NCBI RefSeq assembly: GCF_031569985.1
Contig: NZ_JAMQKA010000002.1
Span: 1 to 64,000 of the forward strand
Source of the DNA: JAMQKA01 sp031569985
GTDB lineage: Bacteria; Bacteroidota; Rhodothermia; Balneolales; Balneolaceae
Direction: 5' to 3'
DNA: 64,000 nucleotides
Part shown: positions 45,041-53,141 of the stretch, in pieces
How positions within the stretch are numbered: position 1 is the stretch's first letter
Layout of the letters: the number at the start of each line of letters is the position of its first letter
The notes under the pieces: generated by a model
Seen by the model: the letters and a program-made list of their open reading frames with translations, nothing else
Databases searched by the model: none
Told to the model about the DNA's origin: nothing
Program-made: the position numbers and the translations under genes

Positions 45041-45463
45041 TTATTGATTTACCTGTGAACTCTTCATTCGATTCAATCCCCAGCCCAGCGTGCCGCCATA
45101 GATTACGTGCAGCACGAGAGTAGCTATGGCAATTTTAGGAGTGATTGCAGAGCCGAAGATGCCCCATCCGAGCAGTGGCAGTACGATGAGTTCCATGATA
45201 AGCCACAGCATCACGCCCCATCCGAGTCCGTGCCAGATGGTTCCGTCAGCTTTTACCCAGTTGAACAGAACTGCTCCCCATAAAGCCCCATACCCAAAGT
45301 GGGTAATGACGGCAAATAGCATCAGAACTGGCTTGGCAAGGCTGCCGAGCAGTCCTTTGGCAATGGCCAGGGGAACAGGTTCGGGAAGGGGACTAATGCC
45401 GGTGCCCGTGCCGATCAGCATGATGATGGACATAATGAGGGTGCCAAGCAGACCGTACCCCAT
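45041..45463 (-). CDS. Small integral membrane protein (DUF6789-like)
   Basis: The 140-residue protein has four hydrophobic helices (GLLGTLIMSIIMLIGTGTGI, LFAVITHFGYGALWGAVLF, WGVMLWLIMELIVLPLLGWG, IATLVLHVIYGGTLGWGLNR). It resembles DUF6789/YagU-like small membrane proteins of unknown role. The start is uncertain: the frame stays open about 40 bases upstream without a good start codon. It is 19 bp upstream of the rhodanese gene and in the same run. Confidence 0.6.
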   Translation of the reverse strand: MGYGLLGTLIMSIIMLIGTGTGISPLPEPVPLAIAKGLLGSLAKPVLMLFAVITHFGYGALWGAVLFNWVKADGTIWHGLGWGVMLWLIMELIVLPLLGWGIFGSAITPKIAIATLVLHVIYGGTLGWGLNRMKSSQVNQ

Positions 45464-45594
45464 TCCCTGCTTCGAGAATGGATTCTTAAGTAGTGTTGAA
45501 ATAACGCCTATGTTTTACTGTTTATAAATTTTCAAACAATAAAACATATAAACTATCTCAGGGGCAGTCAAATATGAAAGGAGGGGTATATTCG

Positions 45595-45927
45595 TTATGA
45601 TCCTCGTGGCCAGTACATCATGATGGCTACGCCTGCCAAGGCAAACAGGGCACCGATCAGGTCATACCTGTCTGGCTTGATCCCATCCACCTTCCATCCC
45701 CAAAGTAGAGACAGTATTATAAATACGCCCCCGTAGGCCGCATACACCCGTCCAAAGTGGGCCGGTTGCAGGGTCGGAATAAATCCGTATAACGCAAGTA
45801 TTACCATCCCCGAAAGTCCGTATATCCAGCTTTTGCTGTCCCGAAGCCAGATCCATACCAGGTAGCCCCCACCGATTTCAAAAAGTCCGGCAAGAATAAA
45901 ATAGAAGATGGATTTCAGGTAAACCAT
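45595..45927 (-). CDS. YnfA-family (UPF0060) small membrane protein
   Basis: The 110-residue four-helix protein matches YnfA/UPF0060: FYFILAGLFEIGGGYLVWIW, ALYGFIPTLQPAHFGRVYAA, YGGVFIILSLLWGWKVDG and DLIGALFALAGVAIMMYWPR. YnfA is related to SMR-type efflux pumps. It divergently faces the ArsR gene at 45991, so it may be under its control. Confidence 0.9.
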   Translation of the reverse strand: MVYLKSIFYFILAGLFEIGGGYLVWIWLRDSKSWIYGLSGMVILALYGFIPTLQPAHFGRVYAAYGGVFIILSLLWGWKVDGIKPDRYDLIGALFALAGVAIMMYWPRGS

Positions 45928-45990
45928 GATGATTGTTTAAATAATTAAAAACTCTTAAATTAATGAGTTAAGTTTAACAAAAATGCTGCT

Positions 45991-46344
45991 ATGAGCCAAT
46001 CCCTTGATGTAGCGTTTAAATCACTGGGGCACCCCAAACGACTTGCGATTCTTAAACGACTGATCCGCCGCGTCCACACCTGTTGTATGGTCAACAGGGA
46101 GGAAGAGTGCTGCATGGAAGAGCCCACCTGCGACTTTGGGGCGCTGAAAGAAGATCTGGGAATCTCGAAGTCCTCTCTGTCCCTTCACCTCAAAGAGTTG
46201 CGCCACGCGGGTTTGGTGGAAAAAATTAAGAACGGCCGGAAGGTAGCTCTGCAGGTTAATCCTGATCGATTGGAAGAGCTTAAAGAGTTTTTTGAGGTGT
46301 CGATAGATCAAAAAACAAGAGACTGGATGCAAACAAGCCGGTAA
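45991..46344 (+). CDS. ArsR-family repressor with Cys-rich insertion
   Basis: This 117-residue winged-helix regulator has LGHPKRLAILKRLIR, a Cys-rich insertion with CCMVNREEECCMEEPTC (about residues 31-47, five Cys), and the recognition helix LGISKSSLSLHLKELRHAGL with the wing KIKNGRKVAL. The Cys residues near the N-terminal side of the HTH are where ArsR proteins bind As(III), Cd or similar thiophilic ions, so a soft metal(loid) sensor is likely. It faces YnfA (-) and precedes a methyltransferase (+). Confidence 0.88.
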   Translation: MSQSLDVAFKSLGHPKRLAILKRLIRRVHTCCMVNREEECCMEEPTCDFGALKEDLGISKSSLSLHLKELRHAGLVEKIKNGRKVALQVNPDRLEELKEFFEVSIDQKTRDWMQTSR

Positions 46345-46475
46345 TAACACCGTCCATATAAGGGGGTATTTGGAATAGCATCAAAAATTGCAATTTTTTG
46401 TTTGTAGATGAACTCCTAGCATAGCAAAGTGTCGAGAGGCTTCATTTTAAATCTTCAATCGATAAAAGTTATGAG

Positions 46476-47141
46476 ATGAGTTGTTGCAATCATTGTCAAG
46501 ATGCCGGCAATTTATTTAGTAATCGAAAAGCTCAAAAAGATCTTAAGAAGTACAAGAAAAAAGGACCCGAAACATCTACTGAGCGTTTGTTACAGATGAT
46601 ACGGTCATCGGAGGTAAAAATCGGCCAGAGCACGCTGTTGGATGTCGGCAGTGGGATAGGAGCGATACAGTATGAGCTATTTGGCGATGGACTGACCCGG
46701 GCTACCAATGTTGAGGCGTCCACTCCTTATTTAGAAACCTCGAAGCAGGAAACCCGGCGCCGGAAACTTACCGACCGAACGAGCTATCATTACGGCGACA
46801 TCGTAGAGCTGGCTCCAGAGCTGTCGAATGCTACCATTGTCACCCTGGACAAGGTGATTTGTTGTTACCCGGATCCCGAAGCCCTAATCGAAGCGACTTC
46901 AACCAAAGCAACACAACTCTACGGGGTAGTATATCCCCGCGTCCGGTTTATCACAAAGATTGGACTAAAACTGGGAAATCTATGGTCCAGGCTTTGGAAC
47001 AATGATTTTCGAATGTACCTATTTGCGAGGAACTACATTGATAGGATAATTCGAGATCAGGGCTTTGTAATACAGAACCAAGACCAGACCTTCTTATGGC
47101 ATATCTCACTTTATTCCCGAAATGGAGAGCCATTTATTTAG
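46476..47141 (+). CDS. Class I SAM-dependent methyltransferase with N-terminal CCxxC
   Basis: The 221-residue protein begins MSCCNHCQDAGN and continues KKYKKKGPETSTERLLQMI. The SAM-binding motif is LLDVGSGIGAIQYELF (about 53-68), with VTLDKVICCYPDPEAL and LYGVVYPR following. This is a recurrent methyltransferase type found with ArsR regulators and ERQCCPF proteins, with no established substrate. It is not the classical ArsM. The ATG at 46476 is chosen because the ATG at 46471 is followed at once by a stop. Confidence 0.8.
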   Translation: MSCCNHCQDAGNLFSNRKAQKDLKKYKKKGPETSTERLLQMIRSSEVKIGQSTLLDVGSGIGAIQYELFGDGLTRATNVEASTPYLETSKQETRRRKLTDRTSYHYGDIVELAPELSNATIVTLDKVICCYPDPEALIEATSTKATQLYGVVYPRVRFITKIGLKLGNLWSRLWNNDFRMYLFARNYIDRIIRDQGFVIQNQDQTFLWHISLYSRNGEPFI

Positions 47142-47248
47142 TTTCCCAAAGATATTTTTGATATATGTCATATTCTAATTGGGGAGAAATCCACCTCTTT
47201 GAAGGAATAAGTATTCTATATCCTTGAGGATTACCTTGTGATTACTTT

Positions 47249-47803
47249 TTAGAAGCTCCATCCTATGCCAACGGTGCCCCAGGGCGTGAAAGGCCCGCTT
47301 TCAAATGTTTGCCCTCCGATCTCGATGTCTTTGTTGTTCAACGTATATCCGAGACCGACGACAGGGCTCAGGTACAGGTTACCGAGACCGGTATTCCAAT
47401 GGTAACCACCTCGAAGTCCGACCGAATAGCCCGTGTAAGTTCTGCTTTCATTGGTAGATTTTAACGTTATGTCAGCAGAAGCTATTCCAAACTCAGGCCC
47501 GATATAGAACCCGTCCGTTCCGGTGATAAACCGCTCTGCTTGGAAAATCACGCCTTTTAGGCCAGCGGTAAAGCCCTCGTTTCCGTGTTGGGATTCCGGA
47601 ACCGTGAGTTCCCCATAGGCCTCTATGCTATAGGTCCACGAGCCCTGTTGGTAACTGCCGGTGATTCCTGCTCCACCCAGAATATAGGCGACCGGCTCTG
47701 TTTCAATACTGAATTTCTGAACCTGTCTCTGGCTCTGAGCATGAAGTGGTTCTATTAGTGTTATCATGAAAAGTAATGCGAATGTTATAGTTAAAGATCT
47801 CAT
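47249..47803 (-). CDS. Small outer-membrane beta-barrel protein
   Basis: The 184-residue protein has a signal peptide (ending EPLHAQ, residue 22) and alternating aromatic beta strands (GGAGITGSYQQGSWTYSIEA, FYIGPEFGIASADI, YSVGLRGGYHW, LYLSPVVGLGYTL), ending in GIGWSF with the terminal Phe needed for outer-membrane insertion. It is of the OmpW/OmpX-like eight-strand size. Ligand and role are unknown. Confidence 0.75.
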   Translation of the reverse strand: MRSLTITFALLFMITLIEPLHAQSQRQVQKFSIETEPVAYILGGAGITGSYQQGSWTYSIEAYGELTVPESQHGNEGFTAGLKGVIFQAERFITGTDGFYIGPEFGIASADITLKSTNESRTYTGYSVGLRGGYHWNTGLGNLYLSPVVGLGYTLNNKDIEIGGQTFESGPFTPWGTVGIGWSF

Positions 47804-47868
47804 AACAGTTCGATGTACTTGTTTATTAGCATTCTCGTGTTAATGTTACAATTGCTCTGGTATTAATG

Positions 47869-48531
47869 TTACGATTGTTCTATGGGTAGTTGCTCAATCA
47901 TCCACTCCGGATACCCTTCATCTAAGCGTTTCGCATTAAATCCTTTGTTGCGAAGCAGCTCAACCGCATCATCGGCGAAGACGCAGAAAGGCCCTCGGCA
48001 ATACGCCACCACCTCTTGGTCTTTCGGAAGTTCATCCATCTTTTCGGATAAATCTCCCACCGGAATATTGAGTGCTCCGGCAATGTGTCCCTCATCAAAT
48101 TCCTGCTGCGGGCGCACGTCCACAATGGTAATGTCTTCCTGCTTCATTTTTTCGGCCAGTTGGTCGCTCGACAGTGTTTCCAGGGATTGCCGGGACTCCC
48201 GGAACTGTTGGATAACCCGTTCTATTTCAGCAATCCGTTCAATACCCAGATCCCGAAGGGCCTTCCAAGCCTTATATACACTCTGTCCTGCGAGTTGGTA
48301 ATACACCCGGTTTCCATCACGCTGGGTTTCAACCAACTGGGCTTGCTTGAGCACTTGCAGGTGCTGGGAGGCATTGGCCCCAGTAATGTCGGTTTCCTCG
48401 GCAATTTCGGCGACCGAGAATTGTCCCTGGGCCAACAGCTCCAAGATTTCCAACCTATGTGGGTTCGACATGGCCTTTACAATATTAGCCAGTTGCTGAT
48501 ACACTTTGTTTTTAAACGTCCGTTTTTCCAT
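47869..48531 (-). CDS. ArsR regulator fused to a rhodanese domain
   Basis: The 220-residue protein has an N-terminal ArsR winged helix (about 1-95, MSNPHRLEILELLAQGQFSV and GANASQHLQVLKQAQLVE). A linker helix follows, then a C-terminal rhodanese domain (about 115-215) with DVRPQQEFDEGHIAGALNIP and the active loop VVAYCRGPFCVFADDA (two Cys). Fusion of a repressor to a sulfurtransferase fold suggests sensing of sulfane sulfur, polysulfide or thiophilic stress through the rhodanese Cys. It is divergent from the ERQCCPF gene at 48674. Confidence 0.92.
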   Translation of the reverse strand: MEKRTFKNKVYQQLANIVKAMSNPHRLEILELLAQGQFSVAEIAEETDITGANASQHLQVLKQAQLVETQRDGNRVYYQLAGQSVYKAWKALRDLGIERIAEIERVIQQFRESRQSLETLSSDQLAEKMKQEDITIVDVRPQQEFDEGHIAGALNIPVGDLSEKMDELPKDQEVVAYCRGPFCVFADDAVELLRNKGFNAKRLDEGYPEWMIEQLPIEQS

Positions 48532-48673
48532 ATCTCAATATTTCTTTTTCCGTTCAGTGAAACATTAAGATAAAAATTCGTATACAACTAATCAATTATT
48601 CTATTGAATAGTTTATCGAAACCTGTTATGTTTTTATTCACTGAAACAGTAATCCAATAAAACCTATTCAGAT

Positions 48674-49018
48674 ATGAGCAATACAACACCCATAGCCTGT
48701 GATCTCTCAGCCATTGCAGAAGAGAACATTGAGGATCACAAGCACAACGCAGAAACCATTTTTAACGCCATAACCAAAGTTCGGGAAACCGAAGACGGAT
48801 ATGCGTTTCGGCTTCCTCCGGAAACCGGCCTAATCAGCAAGGCGGGATCGTTTATCGCCAGAGAACGCCAGTGTTGTCCGTTTTTTGAGTTTAGCATTAC
48901 GGTTCCGCCCCAGCAGGATCCGGTGTGGCTGACCCTTACTGGTCGAGAAGGCGTCAAGCCTTATATAAAGGAAACGGTTTTGCCAAAGCTGGATGCTCGC
49001 GTAGTAAATATAACCTAA
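48674..49018 (+). CDS. Small ERQCCPFF-motif protein (copy 2)
   Basis: The 114-residue paralogue of the protein at 44278 shares TPIACDLSAI at the start, KAGSFIARERQCCPFFEF in the core and PVWLTLTGREGVKPYIKE at the end. It is the first of a + operon with the DUF1858-like, sterol-desaturase and methyltransferase genes, facing the ArsR-rhodanese gene. Confidence 0.72.
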   Translation: MSNTTPIACDLSAIAEENIEDHKHNAETIFNAITKVRETEDGYAFRLPPETGLISKAGSFIARERQCCPFFEFSITVPPQQDPVWLTLTGREGVKPYIKETVLPKLDARVVNIT

Positions 49019-49032
49019 AAAGTCTATTGATT

Positions 49033-49290
49033 ATGAGTTCTTCAATCACACCTAACCAAAAAGTAGCCGAACTACTGGATCGTCATCCGCAGACCTACCG
49101 GGTATTTCGCAAACACGGCTGTCCGGATATGCGTGATGGCTTCTTCTCACTGATGGCTCGCATTATGAGTATTCGCAATGCGGCCCGTATTCACCGGATT
49201 CCGGAAGATGAGCTATTAGATAATTTAGAACAGGCCATAGCGAACGACGAAGCGGCCGGCAGAGATGTCGAGTTTGCATCAGAATCCTAA
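49033..49290 (+). CDS. DUF1858-like small protein
   Basis: From ATG 49033 the product is 85 residues: KVAELLDRHPQTYRVFRKHG with CPDMRDGFFSLMARIMSI, and RIHRIPEDELLDNLEQAI. The pattern resembles DUF1858/ScdA N-terminal-like domains, with a single Cys in the HGCPDMR position. Those domains recur beside Fe-S or sulfur-handling proteins. It lies 14 bp after copy 2 of the ERQCCPF gene. Confidence 0.65.
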   Translation: MSSSITPNQKVAELLDRHPQTYRVFRKHGCPDMRDGFFSLMARIMSIRNAARIHRIPEDELLDNLEQAIANDEAAGRDVEFASES

Positions 49291-49308
49291 CAGAAAAGAC
49301 CTATTATT

Positions 49309-50136
49309 ATGCAAGCACTCCTTTCCGCCCTACAACAAACGCAAGTTATTGCCATGCTCGCAGGACTGGTTCTGCTATTTTTATGGGAAAGCCTGCATCC
49401 ATTCTATGAGCATTTCCGTGGATCATGGAAAGATCGTGGCAAACATGCCGTCCGGAACCTCACGCTCGGAGCGCTCAACTCAGCCTTGGTAGCTATTGTC
49501 TTTGTAGGACTTTGGTTTGCTGCCTCGGTCTGGGCTGACGAATACCGATTCGGACTCCTGCACTGGCTGCAGGATGGGGTTGGGCTGCCAACCTGGGCCC
49601 ATGCTGTTGGCGCCGTACTGCTGTTCGATGCCTGGAGCTACGCCTGGCATCGTATCAACCACGAAATCCCGTTCTTTTGGCGATTCCATCGGGTTCACCA
49701 CTCCGATCCCAACATGGACGTGACGACGGCAAACCGTTTTCATATCGGGGAAATATTCTTTTCCTCCTCGTTCCGTATTCTCATCATCGGATTGCTTGGG
49801 GTTTACCTGTGGGAACTCGTCCTGTACGAGACGCTCATGTTTGCGGTAGTCCAGTTCCACCATACCAATATCGACATTTCTGAAAAGGTTGATCGCATGC
49901 TGCGTGCCGTTATTGTTTCTCCAAATATGCATCGCGTGCACCACTCCCGCTGGCAGCCAGAGACCGACTCCAACTACAGCTCGCTGTTTTCGTTTTGGGA
50001 TCGGCTGGCCAAAACCTTCCGGCATAATCCGCACCCAGAGAACATCGAATTAGGATTGGATGAGTTTGACCGGGAAGACGATCAAACAGTCAGCGGCATG
50101 CTTCGCACGCCTATAGCAAAACAGAAGCGAGACTGA
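49309..50136 (+). CDS. Fatty-acid hydroxylase/sterol desaturase-family membrane protein
   Basis: This 275-residue di-iron membrane enzyme shows the FA_hydroxylase His clusters: HRINHEIPFFWRFHRVHHSD (about 117-136), FHHTNID (about 184) and HRVHHSRWQPETDSNY (about 206-221). There are three to four hydrophobic segments. These enzymes oxidise or hydroxylate lipids. It is part of the operon starting at 48674, so a membrane-lipid adaptation under the ArsR-rhodanese regulator is possible. Confidence 0.88.
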   Translation: MQALLSALQQTQVIAMLAGLVLLFLWESLHPFYEHFRGSWKDRGKHAVRNLTLGALNSALVAIVFVGLWFAASVWADEYRFGLLHWLQDGVGLPTWAHAVGAVLLFDAWSYAWHRINHEIPFFWRFHRVHHSDPNMDVTTANRFHIGEIFFSSSFRILIIGLLGVYLWELVLYETLMFAVVQFHHTNIDISEKVDRMLRAVIVSPNMHRVHHSRWQPETDSNYSSLFSFWDRLAKTFRHNPHPENIELGLDEFDREDDQTVSGMLRTPIAKQKRD

Positions 50137-50178
50137 TTGATAATTGAATAGAATTGTAACGAAAAAGTTTTGAACACG

Positions 50179-50823
50179 ATGTTATCAACAATCAAGAACT
50201 ATCTGGCACGACAAGCGCGAAATCCTTTCGGGTGGTTTGGCCGTCTTATGGCGCCTTTGGTGTTTAATCATGAAAACCAGCATATAGAGGATTTTGGCCT
50301 GGAACTAATGGACCCTCAACAGGACGATCATATCTTGGAAATTGGCTTTGGTCATGGTCGGTTAATTTCCCAAATGCTGCCCAAAATTACGGAAGGCAAG
50401 CTGCATGGCATTGATATTTCCGAGCAAATGGTCAAGGTGACCACCAATCGAAACAGGCAATGGATTGAGAATGGGAAACTTGTCCTCAAACAAGCCTCCA
50501 TTGCCGATATACCTTATCCCGAGGGCTACTTTAATAAAGTATTTACCTGTAATACGATCTACTTCTGGCCTGATCCCGTGGAAAACATCAGGGAAGTAAA
50601 ACGGGTGCTCAAACCCAATGGCCAATTCTTTTGTGCATTCCGGGATAAGGAGCTGATGGAAAGTAAGGGCTCAGCGGTAACTGATAATCGGGAGGTGTTT
50701 CAAAATCTTTATCAGCCTGATGAAGTAATAAAACTATTCCAGGAAGGGGGTTTACAGAATGTACGCCACCAAAAGAACGACAGCAGTTCCGAAGAGGCTC
50801 ATATCATTACTGGGTCAAAATGA
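50179..50823 (+). CDS. Class I SAM-dependent methyltransferase (UbiE-like)
   Basis: ATG 50179 is preferred over the TTG at 50170, giving 214 residues. The methyltransferase fold has ILEIGFGHGRLISQMLPKI (motif I), GIDISEQMVKVT, CNTIYFWPDPVENIREVKR (post-I/II region) and LKPNGQFFCAFRDK. It lies 42 bp after the sterol-desaturase-family gene. The substrate is unknown. It differs clearly from the Cys-rich methyltransferase at 46476. Confidence 0.82.
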   Translation: MLSTIKNYLARQARNPFGWFGRLMAPLVFNHENQHIEDFGLELMDPQQDDHILEIGFGHGRLISQMLPKITEGKLHGIDISEQMVKVTTNRNRQWIENGKLVLKQASIADIPYPEGYFNKVFTCNTIYFWPDPVENIREVKRVLKPNGQFFCAFRDKELMESKGSAVTDNREVFQNLYQPDEVIKLFQEGGLQNVRHQKNDSSSEEAHIITGSK

Positions 50824-50876
50824 TATTTAGAGACCTGAGATATATTTTGAGCCCCTCCCGATAATTCACCCAGTCA

Positions 50877-51345
50877 GAAGTAGAGAATCGGGCGTTAAAG
50901 TACGTAATTGGCCCCCAGCGCCTCGGCAATATCCTGCTGTCCTGCCGGTTGCCCCGCCTGGATTTACCCTGGCCATGTTTGAGCTGCTTGTAGAGGTCCT
51001 TGTCTTGGGAATTCCCGGAAAGCTTCGCCGCCCAGATCCACTGGTAGATCGTCTCATGGGAAGCCCCATCGATGCCCATGACATGCCAGCGGCGAGCCTG
51101 ATCTTTAAGAGCCTCGGTAAACCGACATGCCTTGGGTTTCGCTGGTCGGTCAGCTGCTGGGCTTGCTTCGGGCAATAATCTTTGCCCTCCGGGCTGTCGG
51201 TGGTTACATTACGTTTGAGCTCCCGGCCGATGGTCGAGCGATGCACGCCGATGGTCCGGGCCACCTCGCTTTTGGTATGACCTGCTTCCAACAGAGCTTT
51301 GATTTGATGACGATTGTCTTCACTGAGTTGGGTGTATTCTTGCAT
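50877..51345 (-). pseudogene. IS30-family transposase fragment
   Basis: From ATG 51345 the minus frame has the IS30 N-terminus: YTQLSEDNRHQIKALLEAGH and TKSEVARTIGVHRSTIGREL. The following sequence (DGASHETIYQWIWAAK) is in another frame, and the whole DDE catalytic region is missing. At least one frameshift near 51125 and a C-terminal deletion have inactivated it. It sits between the methyltransferase and MscS and marks a rearranged part of the island. Confidence 0.85.
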
Positions 51346-51373
51346 AGCAACACGAACATAACCCGCTTGGCCG

Positions 51374-51403
51374 ACGACCTCAGGGACGCGCCCCTGAGGT
51401 CGT
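51374..51403. repeat. 12-bp-stem palindrome upstream of the IS30 remnant
   Basis: ACGACCTCAGGG (51374-51385) and CCCTGAGGTCGT (51392-51403) flank ACGCGC. It lies 29 bases before the transposase start and may be part of the IS end. The outer inverted repeat of the IS is not identifiable because the other end is lost. Confidence 0.6.
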
Positions 51404-51515
51404 TCTACGTGTTGCACTTATTACTTGAACTCAGGCAATATATTGTTGATGTGATATATTAGCTCGGATATTTGAAGGGCAACAATTCATATTTTATAAA
51501 ATAATAAATGAAACC

Positions 51516-52799
51516 ATGAATCACCTTGAAGAGTGGATTGAATCACTACTGGTAAATACAGGAATTCCCGAAGAGTGGGCGGTCTATCTGCGGCTTATAC
51601 TTTTTATCCTGATTCTGATCCTGCTCTCGGGAATCGCTTATGTTATTACGAAGCGGATTATCATCCACTATCTCTATAAGTTTGTAAGGAAGTCATCTCT
51701 AACATGGGATGATGCCCTGGCCGATCACAAGGTATTCAATAATGTAGCCCATATCATTCCTGCCATTTTAGTCCGCATCATGGCCCCCGTTATTTTCGCC
51801 GACTTTGAGCAGGCCCTTCCGTTTATCATTAAAATAACGGACAGCTATCTGCTGATTGTGGGCATGACCATTATCTTTGCCTTTCTCAGGGTTGCGCAAT
51901 ACGGGCTTGCTTCCCATCCCATCTTTAAAGATAAACCGATTGCAAGCTATTTTCAGCTGGCAAGAATCATCCTGTATATCGTTACCGGTATTCTGGTCCT
52001 TTCCCTGATTTTGGAGCAGTCACCCGTATATTTCCTTAGTGCATTTGGCGCGATGACAGCCATTGTCCTGCTGATCTTTAAAGATACGATTCTCGGGCTG
52101 GTGGCCAGCGTGCAGATGTCGTCCAATGATATGGTGCGGGTGGGCGACTGGGTAGAGATGCCAAAATACAACGCGGACGGGGATGTGATTGAAATTAATC
52201 TAAACACGGTAAAAATTCAGAACTGGGACCGAACCATTACCTCCATTCCGACCTATTATTTTATCACTGACAGTTTTAAGAACTGGAGAGGCATGCAGCA
52301 GAGTGGCGGCCGGAGAATCAAGAGGGCGATCTATATCGATTCGCAGACAGTAAAATTTGTGGATCCGGAGATGCGCGAGGAGCTCAAAAAATACCACCTG
52401 CTCAAAGAGTTCCTAGAAACAAGGCAGAAAGAGATTGAAGAATACAATGAAAAACATAATCTGGATACGTCTGTATTGATCAACGGACGGCGAATGACCA
52501 ATCTTGGCGTGTTCAGAAAGTATGTTGAATTATACCTGAAAAACCATCCCCAAGTTAACCAGGATATGACCGTGATGGTTCGCCAGCTCGGAACGGAGAG
52601 CCGGGGCATCCCCCTGGAGATCTACTGTTTTACTAATACCACCGCCTGGCTGGAGTATGAGACCATTCAGGCAGATATTTTTGACCACCTCTATGCGACG
52701 GTAGCATTCTTTGACCTCGATATTTTCCAGGAACCCAGCGGCAGGAATTTTTCTAACGTTTTCCAGTCCATGGAGAACAATATTTCGCCTGAAAATTAG
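51516..52799 (+). CDS. Mechanosensitive ion channel, MscS family
   Basis: This 427-residue channel has about five hydrophobic segments (YLRLILFILILILLSGIAYV onward). The MscS pore region (ILVLSLILEQSPVYFLSAFG, then AMTAIVLLIFKDTILGLVAS) is followed by the beta domain (DMVRVGDWVEMPKYNADGDV, TVKIQNWDRTITSIPTYYFI) and a longer C-terminus than E. coli MscS. It is like YbdG-type channels. It ends 30 bases from the tRNA-Arg 5' half, so it is the last gene of the island on this side. Confidence 0.93.
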   Translation: MNHLEEWIESLLVNTGIPEEWAVYLRLILFILILILLSGIAYVITKRIIIHYLYKFVRKSSLTWDDALADHKVFNNVAHIIPAILVRIMAPVIFADFEQALPFIIKITDSYLLIVGMTIIFAFLRVAQYGLASHPIFKDKPIASYFQLARIILYIVTGILVLSLILEQSPVYFLSAFGAMTAIVLLIFKDTILGLVASVQMSSNDMVRVGDWVEMPKYNADGDVIEINLNTVKIQNWDRTITSIPTYYFITDSFKNWRGMQQSGGRRIKRAIYIDSQTVKFVDPEMREELKKYHLLKEFLETRQKEIEEYNEKHNLDTSVLINGRRMTNLGVFRKYVELYLKNHPQVNQDMTVMVRQLGTESRGIPLEIYCFTNTTAWLEYETIQADIFDHLYATVAFFDLDIFQEPSGRNFSNVFQSMENNISPEN

Positions 52800-52828
52800 C
52801 CTTCTTACGGTAGTAATTGCCTTTTATG

Positions 52829-52876
52829 CCTTTTTGATCCGAAGCCAAACGCTCTATCCAATTGAGCTACGGGCGC
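52829..52876 (-). tRNA. 5' half of a split tRNA-Arg(TCG) gene
   Basis: The minus strand from 52876 reads the acceptor strand GCGCCCG, TA, a full D-arm (GCTCAATTGGATAGAGC), and the anticodon arm TTTGG-CTTCGGA-TCAAA (anticodon TCG). Then it runs into unrelated DNA (CATAAAAGGC) instead of a T-arm. The matching 3' half is at 37823-37867. The halves share TGGCTTCGGATCA. Confidence 0.85.
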
Positions 52877-53141
52877 TTACAGATGTGTCAGGTCAGTTGT
52901 ACAACTTTTGTAAGTGTGTCTGACTGAGTAAAACCAAAGAACAAAATACCAACCGTAATCCTATTCTAAGCGCCCCCAATTGCAAGTATTGCCACTGGAT
53001 TGTCTGACTGGCCTGTTCCGAAGCCAAACTGATATATGGCTTTCTGATTCATAGAGGTCGATTTTGGAAGTCCATGTTACATCATATGTAACAACTAATA
53101 TGAAAGCTATGAAAAGGTTTCCTGATACCTGAGCTTAGAAC
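52877..53141. other. Intergenic region with a second copy of the tRNA anticodon core
   Basis: There is no ORF. CCGAAGCCAAAC (53018-53029) repeats 12 bases of the tRNA anticodon arm, and may be a secondary attachment core or chance. Copy B of the TTAGTTGTTACATAT repeat lies at its right end. Confidence 0.35.
53074..53108 (-). repeat. TTAGTTGTTACATAT repeat, copy B, with perfect 19-bp palindrome
   Basis: TGTTACAT-CAT-ATGTAACA (53075-53093) is a perfect palindrome of the Crp/Fnr operator style. Read on the minus strand the block (TTTCATATTAGTTGTTACAT and onward) matches copy A at 43652-43688 in about 30 positions with few differences. Confidence 0.5.

Noticed and set aside
53018..53029. Third attachment-site copy (CCGAAGCCAAAC) right of the tRNA 5' half
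   Set aside because: It is only 12 bases, has no matching tRNA structure around it, and could be chance; noted in the intergenic entry only.
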